The position numbers were made by a program, and so were the translations under genes. The notes under the pieces are model-generated. The model made no database searches, was not told the origin of the DNA, and was given only the letters and a program-made list of their open reading frames with translations. From assembly GCA_963969595.1 (NCBI GenBank), contig OZ018409.1:32253282-32317281 (forward strand): a stretch of 64,000 bases of DNA. Reading direction: 5' to 3'. This DNA comes from Neckera pumila. Lineage: Eukaryota; Streptophyta; Bryopsida; Hypnales; Neckeraceae. Shown here one piece after another: positions 34,400 to 45,061 of this stretch. The first letter of the stretch is position 1, and each line of letters begins with the position of its first letter.

Positions 34400-35340
34400 C
34401 TTACCCACAAACCAAAACCTCACCACTAATCCCACAAGAACAAACAACCCAACTCCTCATTTACATGAAAACATGCAGCAAGCCGTAGCGCACGACGTCT
34501 CGAATTCTCTAGCTCTGCAACATGTATAACCGCTGTAACGTACATTCACAACATCAACGTGTTCAAAAGCTAAATCAACCCCGCTTCATCATTACGGCAA
34601 TGATCACCAACCTCGAACATCCCACGTTAACGTCACCGTCACTTCAAACCACGAAGACGTCATTCTCTTGAACGACGACGACGACACGAACGAAGCAAAC
34701 AACAGGACTCCTCCTTCGTGCTCTTCGTTCTCATTCTAGCTGCTTCCACTGTCGTGACACTGTCCCCTTGCGGCACCGCCATAGCTTTGCTTATACTACT
34801 GCAGCTCCTGCACATCGCCAGACGCACAATCGGCTAGCTTTCCCATGAGCGCCACTAGTACAGTAGTAGTTCACCAGCCAGCAAGGGCCTGGATCAAGAG
34901 TCGAGGATCCTCGGAGACGGCGACCCGGAGGCGGAGCGCGGGGGACCGGGAGAACGACCCGGCGATCGGACTGCCTCCGGGCGACCCCCCCGGGTGACCC
35001 GGTCCATCCCTAAGCCAATAATGAGGTGTTGGGGAAAGGCTGACATGGCACAGCCAGAGCCGGGGGTCCTTATTGCGTCCCAGTTGGACTTGGGGCTCTC
35101 ACCCACTGGCCTTGAATGTGGCAGCAGCAAGTTCCAGCCCTGCCCCTGATGATGGCTGGCCCGGGTCTGGGACTCTGGCCTGTTCCCACGCCAGCTCAGG
35201 ACATGGCCATTTATGGGGGGCCTGCCCTTTGCAAGGGTATGGCGTACTCTGGACAGAGCCCTGCACTGCGTGGGTAATAATTATTGTCACTGGGGCGTAT
35301 TGGAATGTAATGTGATGGACTGAAAATGTCATGGAAAAGA
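34400..35340. other. Upstream region of the BKI1-like gene with a very GC-rich block at 34890-35005
   Basis: Holds the presumed promoter and leader. A gacgacgacgac run lies near 34670-34690. From about 34890 to 35005 a C/G-dense block (ggcgacccggaggcggagcg; cccccccgggtgacccgg) stands out. No second gene is recognised; overlapping frames up to 35425 have no motif. Confidence 0.4.
34788..34795 (-). promoter_or_regulatory. Candidate TATA element for the BKI1-like gene
   Basis: The minus strand reads agTATAAGca here, about 400 bases before the start codon, in otherwise GC-rich DNA. It would give a leader of roughly 370 bases. Single-motif evidence only. Confidence 0.2.
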
Positions 35341-35360
35341 AATTGGGGTCACGGTAGTAA

Positions 35361-35746
35361 CTTACACAAAATAGTGAAATTAGGTTGCCCCACACTAAGG
35401 GCCTCTTCACACTACGGCTGTCCAAGTCGAGAGGCCGTGGAACTCTGCAATATGATTTGTGGAACTGACGGACCCTGCAATATGATTAGTGGAAACGACG
35501 GACTCTCAACTTGGATGGCCATAGTGTGAAGAGGCCCTAAGTTCTTGAGAGTCCACACTATAGAAATATTCACTGCTTTTGTACAATGAAGCAATCAATT
35601 CAGAGCCATGTGTATATCTTAGATTTGTGCACCAGTTCAACAAGACTTGGTTCAGAGAGTGGCATGCACCTCCATGTGGAACAAGCATTGATCCATGAGG
35701 CAGTTTATCTCAGAGAAGGCAACCTAATTTCACTATTCTGTATACA
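35361..35746. mobile_element. Second copy of the 30302-type element, interrupted by a nested element
   Basis: It shares the acacaaaatagtgaaattag terminus, the 'cacactataga' block, 'cagagccatgtgtat', 'tggcatgcacctccatgtgg' and the closing ggcaacctaatttcactatt. It is split at cacactaa by the 139-bp insertion listed next. Confidence 0.8.
35399..35537. mobile_element. 139-bp PIF/Harbinger-type miniature element
   Basis: The ends are GGGCCTCTTCACACTACGGC and the inverted GCCATAGTGTGAAGAGGCCC, flanked by TAA on each side (35396-35398 and 35538-35540). The related element at 30302 has the same site uninterrupted (cacactaatttctcg). The TAA duplication and GGGCC-type ends fit PIF/Harbinger Tourist-like elements. 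Confidence 0.8.
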
Positions 35747-36242
35747 CTGAATAGTGCAATTAGGTTGCCCTAAACTAATATCACGACATTCTTCACTATA
35801 TCAATATCCAAGTCATTGTAGAAGGATGCAGAGTGTGGGGAAATATGTGTGCTACATAGGTTGGGACATTGATTCATGGCTTGGGATCAGAGAATGACTT
35901 ATGCCTCTATCTGGACAAGCTATGAGTCACCAGGTAACATGAGGTAACTTCTATAGGGTAAGGCAACCTACACCAAATAGTACAATTAAGTTGCCCCACA
36001 CTAATTTCTCATATCTTACACTTTTACTGTTGTAAAAAAGATTTTCATCACTAATTATTGCAAAAATTATATATTTAAAAGGCCTTGCAACCACTACAGA
36101 GCTACCAAAAAATAAATTAACAGCCTTCAAGTTATAAATCATGTGAAATCCAAGCATGGTCAACATATAGTCTGGGGCAACCTAATTGCACTATTCAATG
36201 TAATTGTCAAGGCAACCCAATTGCACTATTTAGTGTACTGTA
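35742..36242. repeat. Chain of further diverged 30302-type units
   Basis: Terminal words aatagtgcaattaggttgcc (35751), aatagtacaattaagttgcc (35977), ggcaacctaattgcactatt (36177) and ggcaacccaattgcactatt (36212) show at least two more copies arrayed head to tail or inverted after the 35361 element. Confidence 0.7.
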
Positions 36243-36399
36243 ATGGAAACTGTCCTTTTTTAGAACTGATTATCTTACTGACCCTTCAAACTTATTAATC
36301 CTGGGAGATTTTGACACCCACAAATGATGGGGAAAACAGGGGAAAATGATGTATTTGTCGGAATTTGGAAGCGGGCAATCAGGTCATTCCAACTTTCGG

Positions 36400-36805
36400 T
36401 TCTGCAGGAGTTTCATGATAGCAGAGGAGTGTAAGTGCAGGCTTACCTTACACTTACACTTACCTTAACGGAACTTAACTTAATTAGTGTGGGCATACCT
36501 GGGGAGTTCCATGATAGCAGATGAGTGCAGGCTTACCTTAGGGTGACTTAACTTAATTAGTGTGGGCATACCTTTAGTTATGAACCCCTCATGCCTGCGG
36601 GAGTTTCCTTCATGATAACAGATGAGTGCAGGCTCACCTTGATGTAAGTTAACTTAATTAGTGTGGGCATACGTTTAGTTAGGAATCCCTCATGCATGCC
36701 AGAGTTTTCATGATAACAGATGAGTGCAGGCTTACCTTACCTTACCATAACTCAAGCTTAACTTTAATTAGTGTGGGCATACCTTTTAGTAATGAACCAC
36801 TCATG
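36400..36805. repeat. Minisatellite, four ~90-120-bp units
   Basis: The words 'catgataacagatgagtgcagg' and 'taattagtgtgggcatac' alternate four times between 36414 and 36785, with variable cttacctt runs between. No coding. Confidence 0.8.
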
Positions 36806-36929
36806 TGGGTACTGACACTAACCAGTTTTATTTTTTATTTTTTTTTGTCTCATGTTGGTAAAGGTATGATGAGGCCGAATGAAAATCGTATAAGTTACAC
36901 CAGCCCACCAGGCCACCAGCCCACCACTA

Positions 36930-37440
36930 AGTTAGTCTGACCATCCATTGCGGTGGGTTACGGTTACTGAAGTTGTTGTTGTCTGCATTTTCAGTATTTT
37001 TTTAAATTTTAAAACCACATGGACCATCTCTATTGCGTTGTTGTGTGCATTTGTCGGCTCAGTGTATATTAACTGAACGTATGGAGCGGAAGCGGAAACG
37101 TCCAAGGAAAATATTATAATCATCCAAACATGTGTAACCTGTGCAATTTTAAGTATTTTTTTATTTTAAAAACACATGGACCATTTCCATTGTGTTGTTG
37201 ACTGCATTTGTCGGCCCATGGCTGTTCAGTTGGTGTATATTAACTGAACGTATGGAGCAGAAGCGTCCAAGGAAAATATTACAATCACCCAAACATGTGT
37301 AACCTGTGCATTTTCAGTATTTTTTATTTTAAAAACACATGGACCATTTCCGTTGTGTTGTTGTGTGCATTTGTCGGCCCATGGCAGTTGTTGGCTGAAC
37401 GTATGGAGCAGAAGCGGATGCATCCAAGGAAAATAAGGTA
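36930..37440. repeat. Three ~165-bp tandem units, a fourth displaced to 38893-39065
   Basis: Each unit contains catggaccat, tgcatttgtcggc, ttaactgaacgtatggag and cgtccaaggaaaat. The fourth unit (aatcacccaaacatgtgtaa; ttaactgaacgtatgg) lies 1.45 kb away, beyond the elements at 37465-38384 and 38601-38831, so those insertions split an older array. Confidence 0.8.
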
Positions 37441-37464
37441 ACTGACCTTAAATCGCACACTTAA

Positions 37465-38384
37465 CCCCTAAAGTCCCATTGTTCCCTTAGGGGACAAAAT
37501 GGTGTTGGGTCAGGCTCCTACGGTCTCAATATTTGTCGTAATTTTTTGAATTTTTTTGTGAAGATAGAGAATCACATTAGCTTTCCAAAAATGTAATTTT
37601 TATTCAATTGGAGCCCGTTAGCAAAAGTTATGGTAGAAAAACTCCAAATTTTAGTTTGGCGGGCAGAAAAAAAAAATTCACAAAAAAATTAAAATTAAAA
37701 ATTTTAAAAATTTGTTTCATATAGATTTTATTTTCATCTACATGGGAAGCTTTATTTCATTCCATTTGGATTTGTTATGCAAAAGTTGGACAATCTTATT
37801 TTTCGGGCAATTAGAGCATCTTCTTGAAAAAATAACTTGTAGGATTCATTTTTGAACTTAATTTTGACAATTAAAAACAAAAAAAGTTTCACAAGGTTAA
37901 GATTTCTTGCTAGAACAATCTCACCATTGAGATTAGTATATTTCAACCCTATCTTAGAGCTATTAATGGTTTCATTTTTCCCTCAATCTTGAATCGACTT
38001 CTACCTAACAAATTTTTAATGAGTGAAAACTAAGTGTTTCTTTTTTGATTTTTTTTTCCTAGATTCTCAACTCAATTCTCCATCATATAAAATTAGAAAT
38101 TCAAAATCATTAGAGCAAAAATTTTAAGTTAAGAAGGTTCAAAGCCAAAAAATGTAGTTGAACAAGGTGCCAAAAAACTTGATTCCTTTACTTCAAATGC
38201 AAATATCTTGCAATCTACATTGTCAAAGTTTCTAAAATTTCTTCCATACATTCTTATACTAGTGTAGTACAAGATCCTATGGTTAAATATGCAAAATACA
38301 CATTAATTTTTTTTTTGCTCTTTGCTATAGAAATGGCAGTTTTGAGTGGTTTTTAATGGAATAACAGCCTTGGGACTTTAGGGG
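37465..38384. mobile_element. TTAA-flanked miniature element, copy C (920 bp), best preserved
   Basis: TTAA at 37461-37464 and 38385-38388 encloses CCCCTAAAGTCCCA and the inverted TGGGACTTTAGGGG, a 14-bp perfect inverted repeat. One subterminal region has a small hairpin (ttcccttaggggaca). Internal conserved blocks include caatcttatttttcgggcaa, 'ttgtaggattcattt', 'ctagaacaatctcaccattg' and 'atagaaatggcag'. No reading frame of transposase size. Confidence 0.85.
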
Positions 38385-38600
38385 TTAAACAATTCAGTGT
38401 GATTTAGCATGGTTTTCACTATTATATCAATTTTTTTTGTAGGGTAGTCACCATTGGTATTTGGAATTTCACCATTGGTAGTCAAAAAGGGATTCTAGAT
38501 TCTCTTAGAATGCAACTTTTGAACATCGTGTGAATAAACTACAAATTTCCAAAGTACTAAGAATAGGTGATCATAGAGGCATATGAATATTGGGAATACA

Positions 38601-38831
38601 CATTAGATGATATTTGGGGGTCTTGGAGGGCCGTTTCAGGCCTGTTCCCTGATCTACCCAGATTCAGTGAACGCCAATACATGTGTGTTAGAATTTTTTT
38701 TTTTCAAAAAATGACGTGGCAATCGCTTGACCACGTCAGCCAGCTCTGCTACTGCTAAACCACAGTTTGGGAACGCAACAGACAGCAGGGGGAACTCGGA
38801 GCCCTCCAAGACCCCCGAATCTCATCTAATG
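38601..38831. mobile_element. CATTAGA-type miniature element, copy 3 (231 bp)
   Basis: The ends are CATTAGATGATATTTGGGGG and the inverted CCCCCGAATCTCATCTAATG. The interior carries cttggagggccgtttcaggc, 'ctacccagattcagtgaacg' and 'gaccacgtcagccagctc', as in copies 1 and 2. Confidence 0.8.
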
Positions 38832-39405
38832 TTTTAAGCAAGAATATCCACTATGTGATTTTAGGAAGCATGCAATTTTAGGTGTAGTTACCTTATTACA
38901 ATCACCCAAACATGTGTAACTTGTGCATTGTCAGTTTTAAAAACCACATGGACCATTTCCATGGCGTTGTTGTCTGTATTTGTTTGTCTGCCTATGGCTG
39001 TTCAGTTGGGTGTATATTAACTGAACGTATGGAGGGGTTGGAGCGGAAGCATCCAAGGAATGAGAAGAACCCCCCTAACTTACTACTAAGTTACTACTAC
39101 TGTAATGGTGCCTGGAGCCCGACGATGACGACGTGTCCTTGGCATGTCCAGTTCTGCCATCCCGGGTCAACTTTTATGAGATTGCCGGGCAGGTCGGGGT
39201 GAATATATCCGGCAGACATAGGTGCAGAAGGAGAAGGACAAGGACAGGGGCAAGGGCAGGGGCACTGTGTCCGACGATGGACAGAGGGGCTTTTGCTTTT
39301 CCTTTTCCTTTTTCAACCAATTTGGGAATTGATGGCGACCGATTTTGGCATGGGAGGGGAGGGGAGGGAGGAAGGGACTGGCTAGGAGTCGAGTGGCGGT
39401 CAATA

Positions 39406-39821
39406 AGGTAGACAAGCCTATTACCAGCCCGATTTGCAATCTGAATATATTGGGGCCAATTCCAAGGAGGGCATGTATTTTCTAGAGGTGTGCACTTGTT
39501 TTACAAATCAAACCCAAGTGGAATTATAATTTTTGATCAAAATTGTAATTTCTGTGAATTTTTGGAGTGTCAACCCTGAAATTACAAAATCGCTTGTAGA
39601 CTGGAGTCATAAGCATCATACTAACAACCTATAACCACCCTTCCATGTATCTACTAGCACATAAGTATGGACCAATGAAAAATTGACACATTAGTCTTTG
39701 TGATATTAATGCTCTGATCTTGTCAGGAAAGTGAGTGGAGTTGGATGAGTGTAGTGGCGGAAATGGGGCCAAAAATAGGATGGCGGAAATAGGAAGTTGG
39801 TGGCTTTAGATTGGTTTACCT
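39406..39821. mobile_element. TA-flanked miniature element with AGGTAGAC ends (416 bp)
   Basis: TA lies at 39404-39405 and 39822-39823. The ends are AGGTAGACAAG and the inverted GGTTTACCT. The duplicate segment at 40740-40755 reads gtcaataatcttccatgg without the insert. A close relative lies in opposite orientation at 41060-41476. A TA target points to the Tc1/mariner (Stowaway-like) group. No coding. Confidence 0.8.
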
Positions 39822-39871
39822 TATTCCATGGTTCAGTTCTGTTGGGGAAACGGGAGAGGAGAGGGCATTAA

Positions 39872-39976
39872 CCCCTATGCAAGTTGGAATTTGACATATG
39901 GGTACTATACAAACAGGATGCAATGAAGAAATTATAATGCAACAGACCACATTCAGGTTCCTACCCGTATTAGGGG
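39872..39976. mobile_element. 105-bp TTAA-flanked mini-insert
   Basis: TTAA at 39868-39871 and 39977-39980 encloses CCCCTATGCAAG and the inverted GTATTAGGGG. The paralogous segment at 40790-40803 reads gagttaattaagtgg with no insert. The shared terminus is only CCCCTA, but target and end agree with the larger TTAA elements. Confidence 0.65.
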
Positions 39977-39999
39977 TTAAGTTGAATGATGTGGATCAT

Positions 40000-40234
40000 G
40001 GCCAGGGAAGAGTAACCCCTGTATTGCCCCTTGAAAGGGTAAATGTAAAAATTGCCCCCTATTTTGTGTCGCTTAAATTTTGTATTTCTTCACCTCTCCT
40101 AATTAATTTGGAGCCTTTGATTGCAAATATGAATTCAGAAATTGCAAATTTTATCAAATGTGGCAAATAAAGAATTTCAGTGTTTTCTGCAGGGGTAAAA
40201 CTTGGGGCAATACAGGGGTCAATTCTCCTTGGCC
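40000..40234. mobile_element. 235-bp Mutator-like miniature element
   Basis: The inverted ends are about 32 bp: GGCCAGGGAAGAGTAACC on the left and the complement of GGTCAATTCTCCTTGGCC on the right, both continuing into CCTGTATTGCCCC. The 9-bp duplication GTGGATCAT lies at 39991-39999 and 40235-40243. The paralogous segment near 40830 has a single ggatcatgg and no insert. A 9-bp duplication with long inverted ends fits the Mutator superfamily. Confidence 0.85.
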
Positions 40235-40414
40235 GTGGATCATGGCTTGAGAAAGGAGAAATTTTGTTTGGAGCATGTGATTACTTGTGTTACTTTGTAG
40301 CCACTATGTACGAGTAGAGTACATTTGGCAATTTGATGTTGATACATAGTGTCTGACAAACAAGGGGCCTTTTGCTTTTTCTACCAATTTGGAAATTGAT
40401 GGTGACCCTTTTTG

Positions 40415-40693
40415 TATAGGGCAATGCATGCAGAGGAGGGCATTGCGCCAAATAATCGGCTGACGAGGAGGGCGGAGCCCGACGAGGAGGGCCAATTATT
40501 TGGCACAATGCCCGACGATAAGGGTATTGCCCGATATAAATCACAACTGAAAGAGGAGATAAAAGTGAATGAAACAATGAGCCGGATGAAAAATCCGTAA
40601 TCCCCAATTACGCGATTTTGCCCGCGTAATTGGGAATTACGGCACAGAAGCTTCCCGCCGATTGAACGGGATGGGACCCAGGAGTGGTTTACG
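40415..40693. mobile_element. Foldback insert with a conserved loop, copy 1
   Basis: Absent from the paralogous segment near 39351-39356 (gattttggcatggg). It has stem arms GGGCATTGCGCCAAATAAT (40438-40456) and ATTATTTGGCACAATGCCC (40495-40513), differing at one position. The loop contains gacgaggagggcggagc. Outer arms are TATAGGGCAAT (40416 on) and ATTGCCCGATATA (to 40537). A second hairpin, CCGTAAT..CAATTACGCG opposite CGCGTAATTGGG..ATTACGG, lies at about 40595-40642. A relative is at 45062-45386. Confidence 0.7.
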
Positions 40694-41059
40694 GCATGTG
40701 AGAGCAGGAAGGGAGTGGCAAGCAAGGAGCCGAGTTTCAGTCAATAATCTTCCATGGTTCTGTTGGGGAAACAAGATGAGAGGAGAGAGGGAGTTAATTA
40801 AGTGGAACGATGTGGAATAAGAACGTGAATGGATCATGGCTTGAGAGAAGGGATCCTGTTTTTCGATGCCATGTGATTACTTGTGTTACTTTAGAGCCAT
40901 TGTGTATGAGTAGAGTACATTTGGCAATTTGAAGTGGACAATGTTGATATATAGTGGTGTAATTAGGGTGGTTGATGAACAGTGGCACTAATATAGTCTC
41001 TTGGTTTAGTGGAAATCAAATTGTGGAAATTAGAGAAAGGACCCATGAAAAGACACATA

Positions 41060-41476
41060 AGGTAAACCAACCCATCATTGTTCTTTGTCCAATTCTGTTT
41101 CCTTATTTTTAGCCCCAATTCTATTCACTGCAAAATCCAAATCCGTTCATTTTTTTGACAATTTCAGTGCATTATTGCCAAAAGAGGTAACATGCCAAAC
41201 CTTCATTGGTAGGAATTCAAGTGCCAATAGATACATGTTGAGGCAGTAATGGGTTGTTTATGGGATGTTTCTGACCTCACTCTATGGGCGGTTTTGTAAT
41301 TTTAGGGGAGACCACTTTAAAGGTTCTTAGAAATGACAATTTTAATCAAAAATTATTATTCCACTTGGGTTTGATTCATCAAACAATTACGCACCTTTGA
41401 AAAATATTTGCCCTTCTTGGAATTGGCTCCAAGATATCCAAATTCCATATGAGGGGGGTAGTAGGCTTGTCTACCT
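41060..41476. mobile_element. TA-flanked miniature element with AGGTAAAC ends (417 bp), inverted relative of 39406
   Basis: TA at 41058-41059 and 41477-41478. The ends are AGGTAAACCAACCC and the inverted GGCTTGTCTACCT. Read inverted it follows the 39406 element nearly throughout (tcaaacccaagtggaat; tatctattggcac). Short frames inside are not genes. Confidence 0.8.
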
Positions 41477-41739
41477 TAGAAGGTGTGTAGGAGCTTACTT
41501 ACATGTAGAGTTGGAGCCAATGGACCTCATCAATGATTGGTGGGATCAGTATTCCAAAAGAACTAGACTCCCATTCCATTGATCACCGGTGAGGTTTAAG
41601 GCTTAAGTTGGCTCTAAATTGCCATATGGATCTTCTTGTGGATTTTTTTTATTGGGTTACACATGGCAACTTACATTATATTTCTACTAGTGATATAAAA
41701 TAATTATAATAATAAAAGTCTATTCTAATTAACTATTAA

Positions 41740-42650
41740 TAAAAGTCCCAAGGCCTTTTTCCATCAAATTCCACTCAAAATTGCCTTTTCTATTGCAAAG
41801 TGCAAAAACTTTAAAAATTATTTTTTATGTATATTTAACTATAGGATCTTGCACAAAACTAATATGAAAATATATAGAAGAAATTTCTTAAACTTTGACA
41901 GCTTGGATTGCAAGAATCTTTGTGTCTGAAGTGAAGAAAACTTGGGGTTTTGCACCTTGTCTATCTAGATTTTAAGGCTTTGAATCTATCTAGATTAAAT
42001 AATTTGCACTACACGTGTTGAAATTAAAATCTTGTATGTTGAAGAAGTGAGCTGAAAATCTAGGATTTAAAAAGAAAATACACACACTTGACTTTCATTC
42101 TTGAAAAATTATTAAGTTGAAGTAGGTCCAAGATTGAACAAAAAACTAAATCAATTAATAGTTCTAAGATGGAATTGGAATATAATAATTCCAATAGTGA
42201 AATTGTTCAAGCAAAAGAACTTAACGTTGTCCAACAATTTTTTTTGAAAAATTATGAGTTAGCATTCAAAATTGTGATTTTCTCAAGAAAATGCTTAGGT
42301 TGCCCAAAGAATAAGATTGTCCTTAAATTTTTCATCACGAGTCTAAATAGTTACAATAGATAAAATCTTTCTATAAAAATAAGAGTATTTTCTATGAAAA
42401 ACAAAATTTTGAATATTTTATTTTGACTTTTTGTGATTTTATTGGTGTTTCTTGACAAATTCCATTTTTGACTTAGGGTGGAAAAACTTTTGCTTTCAGG
42501 CATCAGTTAAAGTAAAAATTATATTCCTAAAAAGTTAAAGTATTTTCTTTTTTTCAAAAAGGTTTAAAAAAATTCATGCTAAATATTGAGACTATAGGAA
42601 CCTATCCAAAATCTATTTTATGCGAAAAGGGACAATGGGACTTCAGGGAT
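41740..42650. mobile_element. TTAA-flanked miniature element, copy F (911 bp)
   Basis: TTAA at 41736-41739 and a diverged TTGA at 42651-42654. The ends are TAAAAGTCCCAAGG and the inverted TGGGACTTCAGGGA. Internal family blocks are complete (actataggatcttgcac; gattgcaagaat; gtgaaattgttcaagc; aagaataagattgtcc; acctatccaaaatc). Confidence 0.75.
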
Positions 42651-42730
42651 TTGAATATATCATTTGTGAAAATAGATGTTGTCATGTCAATTTTTGGAGC
42701 TATTTAGTAAAGGTTGAACTCCTAATTTAA

Positions 42731-43570
42731 TCCCCAAAGGACCAAGTGACCATTCAATGTACGCAAGAAATTTCAGGTAATTGCACACAAAGTCAATTTG
42801 GATTAGATGTTCATAAAAACTTGACACAAGGTGTAAACATATCTCCCCTTGGTAGGAATATAATTTTTTTCAAATTAAGTTCCCAGATAAAAAATTATGC
42901 TCCCCTAAACTTTGGAGGCAACCTAGGTAACTTTAGGCTGTATGTGCAAAATTCCTCTTCCATTAGATGACATTTGAGGCTTTTAAGAGACTGCAAATTA
43001 TTCTGCATTTCCAGACTGTAAGAATGCAAGATAAACGTTTGGTTGATGTGGCCGAGACTATGCCACGTTATTTTCAAAAAAATTCTTTTTGCTTAAAATG
43101 ATATTTAGGAGGGAAAAAAAATTGATTTTTTATTTTCTGACAGCCCGTATTGGCTGTTTGCAGAATTGGGCCAAATTTGGAAACGGGCTTGAAATGTCCC
43201 TCCAATGCCCTCCAATGTCATCTAATGTACTTTCAAAATTATATAAGTATGTAAGTAACATGATACAAGATGCAAATGTCCTAAAAACAACTATGTGTTT
43301 TGCAAAAATCTCATTTTAGGAGGAATTAAAGTTTGTTGGCCTTGTTTGGCAAGCAAAATTTTTCTTTTCTAACTTCAAGTGTTATAATCTTTCAATTCAT
43401 ACTGTCAAAGTTTTTGAATTTTTTCCATACATTCTCATAGTAATCTAGTATGAATTTGTATGGTTGAATTTCAAAAAAACTGTTTTTTCTTTTTTCTTTT
43501 TTTTCTCACTGCCCTAAAAAGTTGCAGTTTTTCACAATTTCTGCTTGAATGTGCCTCAGTTCTTTAGGGG
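42731..43570. mobile_element. Diverged TTAA-family copy G, split by a CATTAGA element
   Basis: TTAA (42727-42730) is followed by TCCCCAAAGGACCAAG. The right end CTTTAGGGG stops at 43570 but is not followed by TTAA. Right-side family blocks (tcaaagtttttgaatttttt; catacattctcatagtaatctag) are present, while much of the left half is missing or replaced. Identification of the two ends as one element is inference. Confidence 0.5.
42961..43227. mobile_element. CATTAGA-type miniature element, copy 4 (267 bp)
   Basis: The ends are CATTAGATGACATTTGAGG and the inverted CCAATGTCATCTAATG. Inside are 'tttccagactgtaagaatgc', 'gttgatgtggccgag', 'gccacgttattttc' and 'gggcttgaaatgtccctcc', matching copy 1. 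Confidence 0.75.
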
Positions 43571-43572
43571 AC

Positions 43573-45060
43573 TATGAAATTCTCTTTATCAAACCTGGCC
43601 ATCAGGGTCCGTCCAAAATGAAATAAAATGAACTAAAACTTGAAAAAAATCAGATATTAAGCTGAAGAAGATTCTGAAAACAAACAAATCAAATGAAGAA
43701 GCCCAGACACCAAAAAAATGGACCACATTCACGTGGAACAATTCCAAAAAGATTACAAATCCAAAAGGGTGAGGATGTCGGTGTTGTGTCAACGCACTGT
43801 TGTAACGAGGACCATGCAGTCAACAAAGTCAAATCTCTTGAAACTAAAGAAATATTTGAAACGGCTTTGGAACTCTTGGCAGCCTCCCCAAATTCTTCTT
43901 TCTGCGTGAATTCTCTCGCTCTGTCAATGACGTTATCTTCACAAAAATGATGGTGCTCCTTACAAGCAACAATTCGATTCATCAACTGCGGGTACAAAGA
44001 ACGACAATGCAAGCTCAATTCTCATTCTTATTAGTGTCTATGGTGCGGTGAAAGTGTTGGGTCACAGCGGCACCATGGTGGCAAATTCGATCGGGAGCTT
44101 GCTTGAATTGAATATGCGTCGCCTTCATTTGCTGGTCTACAATTCATGAAATTTCTTTCGCATTAATTCTTGATTGTTTGCTTTCTATCTATTGCTTGAT
44201 TTCAATCTACAGCTTAATTGATTCTAGTCGTTGCACGATGGTTTGCTTCAATCTATCGCTTGGTTTCAGTTATGGTGCTCAAGTTTAGTTATTGGGAGGG
44301 TTGGGTTTTAGAGTGCTTGATTACAGTCGGTTTATATGGAAGGGTAGGCTGAGAGATTGGTACAAGGGCTAATTTTAAGCTGCACAACAAAGCTGTACTC
44401 ACCGATTCAGGGACAATTTTTTATCGTAAAGCTCTCTGATCGTGGTGCAGAGTTGGTTTCCTACCTCTTGTATGTATGTTTGTGCAATAAGTTACATTCT
44501 AATTGTCAAACTGGAGTCAGTCTTAGAATACAAAAGTAAAGGAAGATAAGATTGGAATGAGCTCAGACCTTCGCAGGTACCTTCGCAGTTCGCACACGTA
44601 GAGATTCGAAGTCTCCAATAGAGTTAATCGTAATTAAACTTCTCGCCAGTTTGTACTACGAGTGTCAGAGGAAGGGTTAACTGAAAAGAGTACAACTGAA
44701 ACTGAATACAACTGAACACTGAACTCCAGCGGCAGACCCCAGTTAATAGCTTTCCTAGCTGTTGTAAGGTAACTACACCTAAAATCAACCGTGTTCTAAT
44801 TGCGACCCCTATCTAGGAAGGACTGACATGTTGCTCGAAGTATGTTCTACTGTCAATGATGAGTTAGGTAGGCTTAAATGGTCGCTTTAAGAGCATACTA
44901 CCTTAATAGACGTTCGGAAACTCCAATTGAGCTAATTATGCTTTTACAAAGAACCCGCTTGTCCACTTGTCACTAATGCAGAATCCGCTCGAACACTTTA
45001 GCAATTGATGAGTAGCATTCACAAAACATATTTCCCTAATATTGCTAGAACGCTATTGCC
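43573..45060. other. Moderate-GC, unique-looking region with no recognised gene
   Basis: Frames overlap on both strands at 43689-44018, including a minus frame with NRIVACKEHHHFCEDN and REFTQKEEFGEAAKSSKAVS that looks protein-like but belongs to no family I recognise. A gene scrap is possible. The remainder up to 45060 shows no motif. Confidence 0.35.
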
Positions 45061-45061
45061 G

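Larger units (their letters stand above)
39270..40940. repeat. Diverged tandem duplication (unit boundary near 40346)
   Basis: Unit 1 (39270-40345) and unit 2 (40347-40940) share 'ggggc(t/c)ttttgctttt', 'ccaatttgg(g/a)aattgatgg', 'ttccatggtt', 'tctgttggggaaac', 'ggatcatggcttgag' and gattacttgtgttacttt/gagtagagtacatttggcaa. Unit 1 carries three insertions missing from unit 2, and unit 2 carries one missing from unit 1, so each reports the other's empty site. Confidence 0.8.

Noticed and set aside
43689..44018. 109-codon minus-strand frame
   Set aside because: Protein-like composition but an opposite-strand frame of similar length overlaps it, and no family is recognised; left as unassigned.
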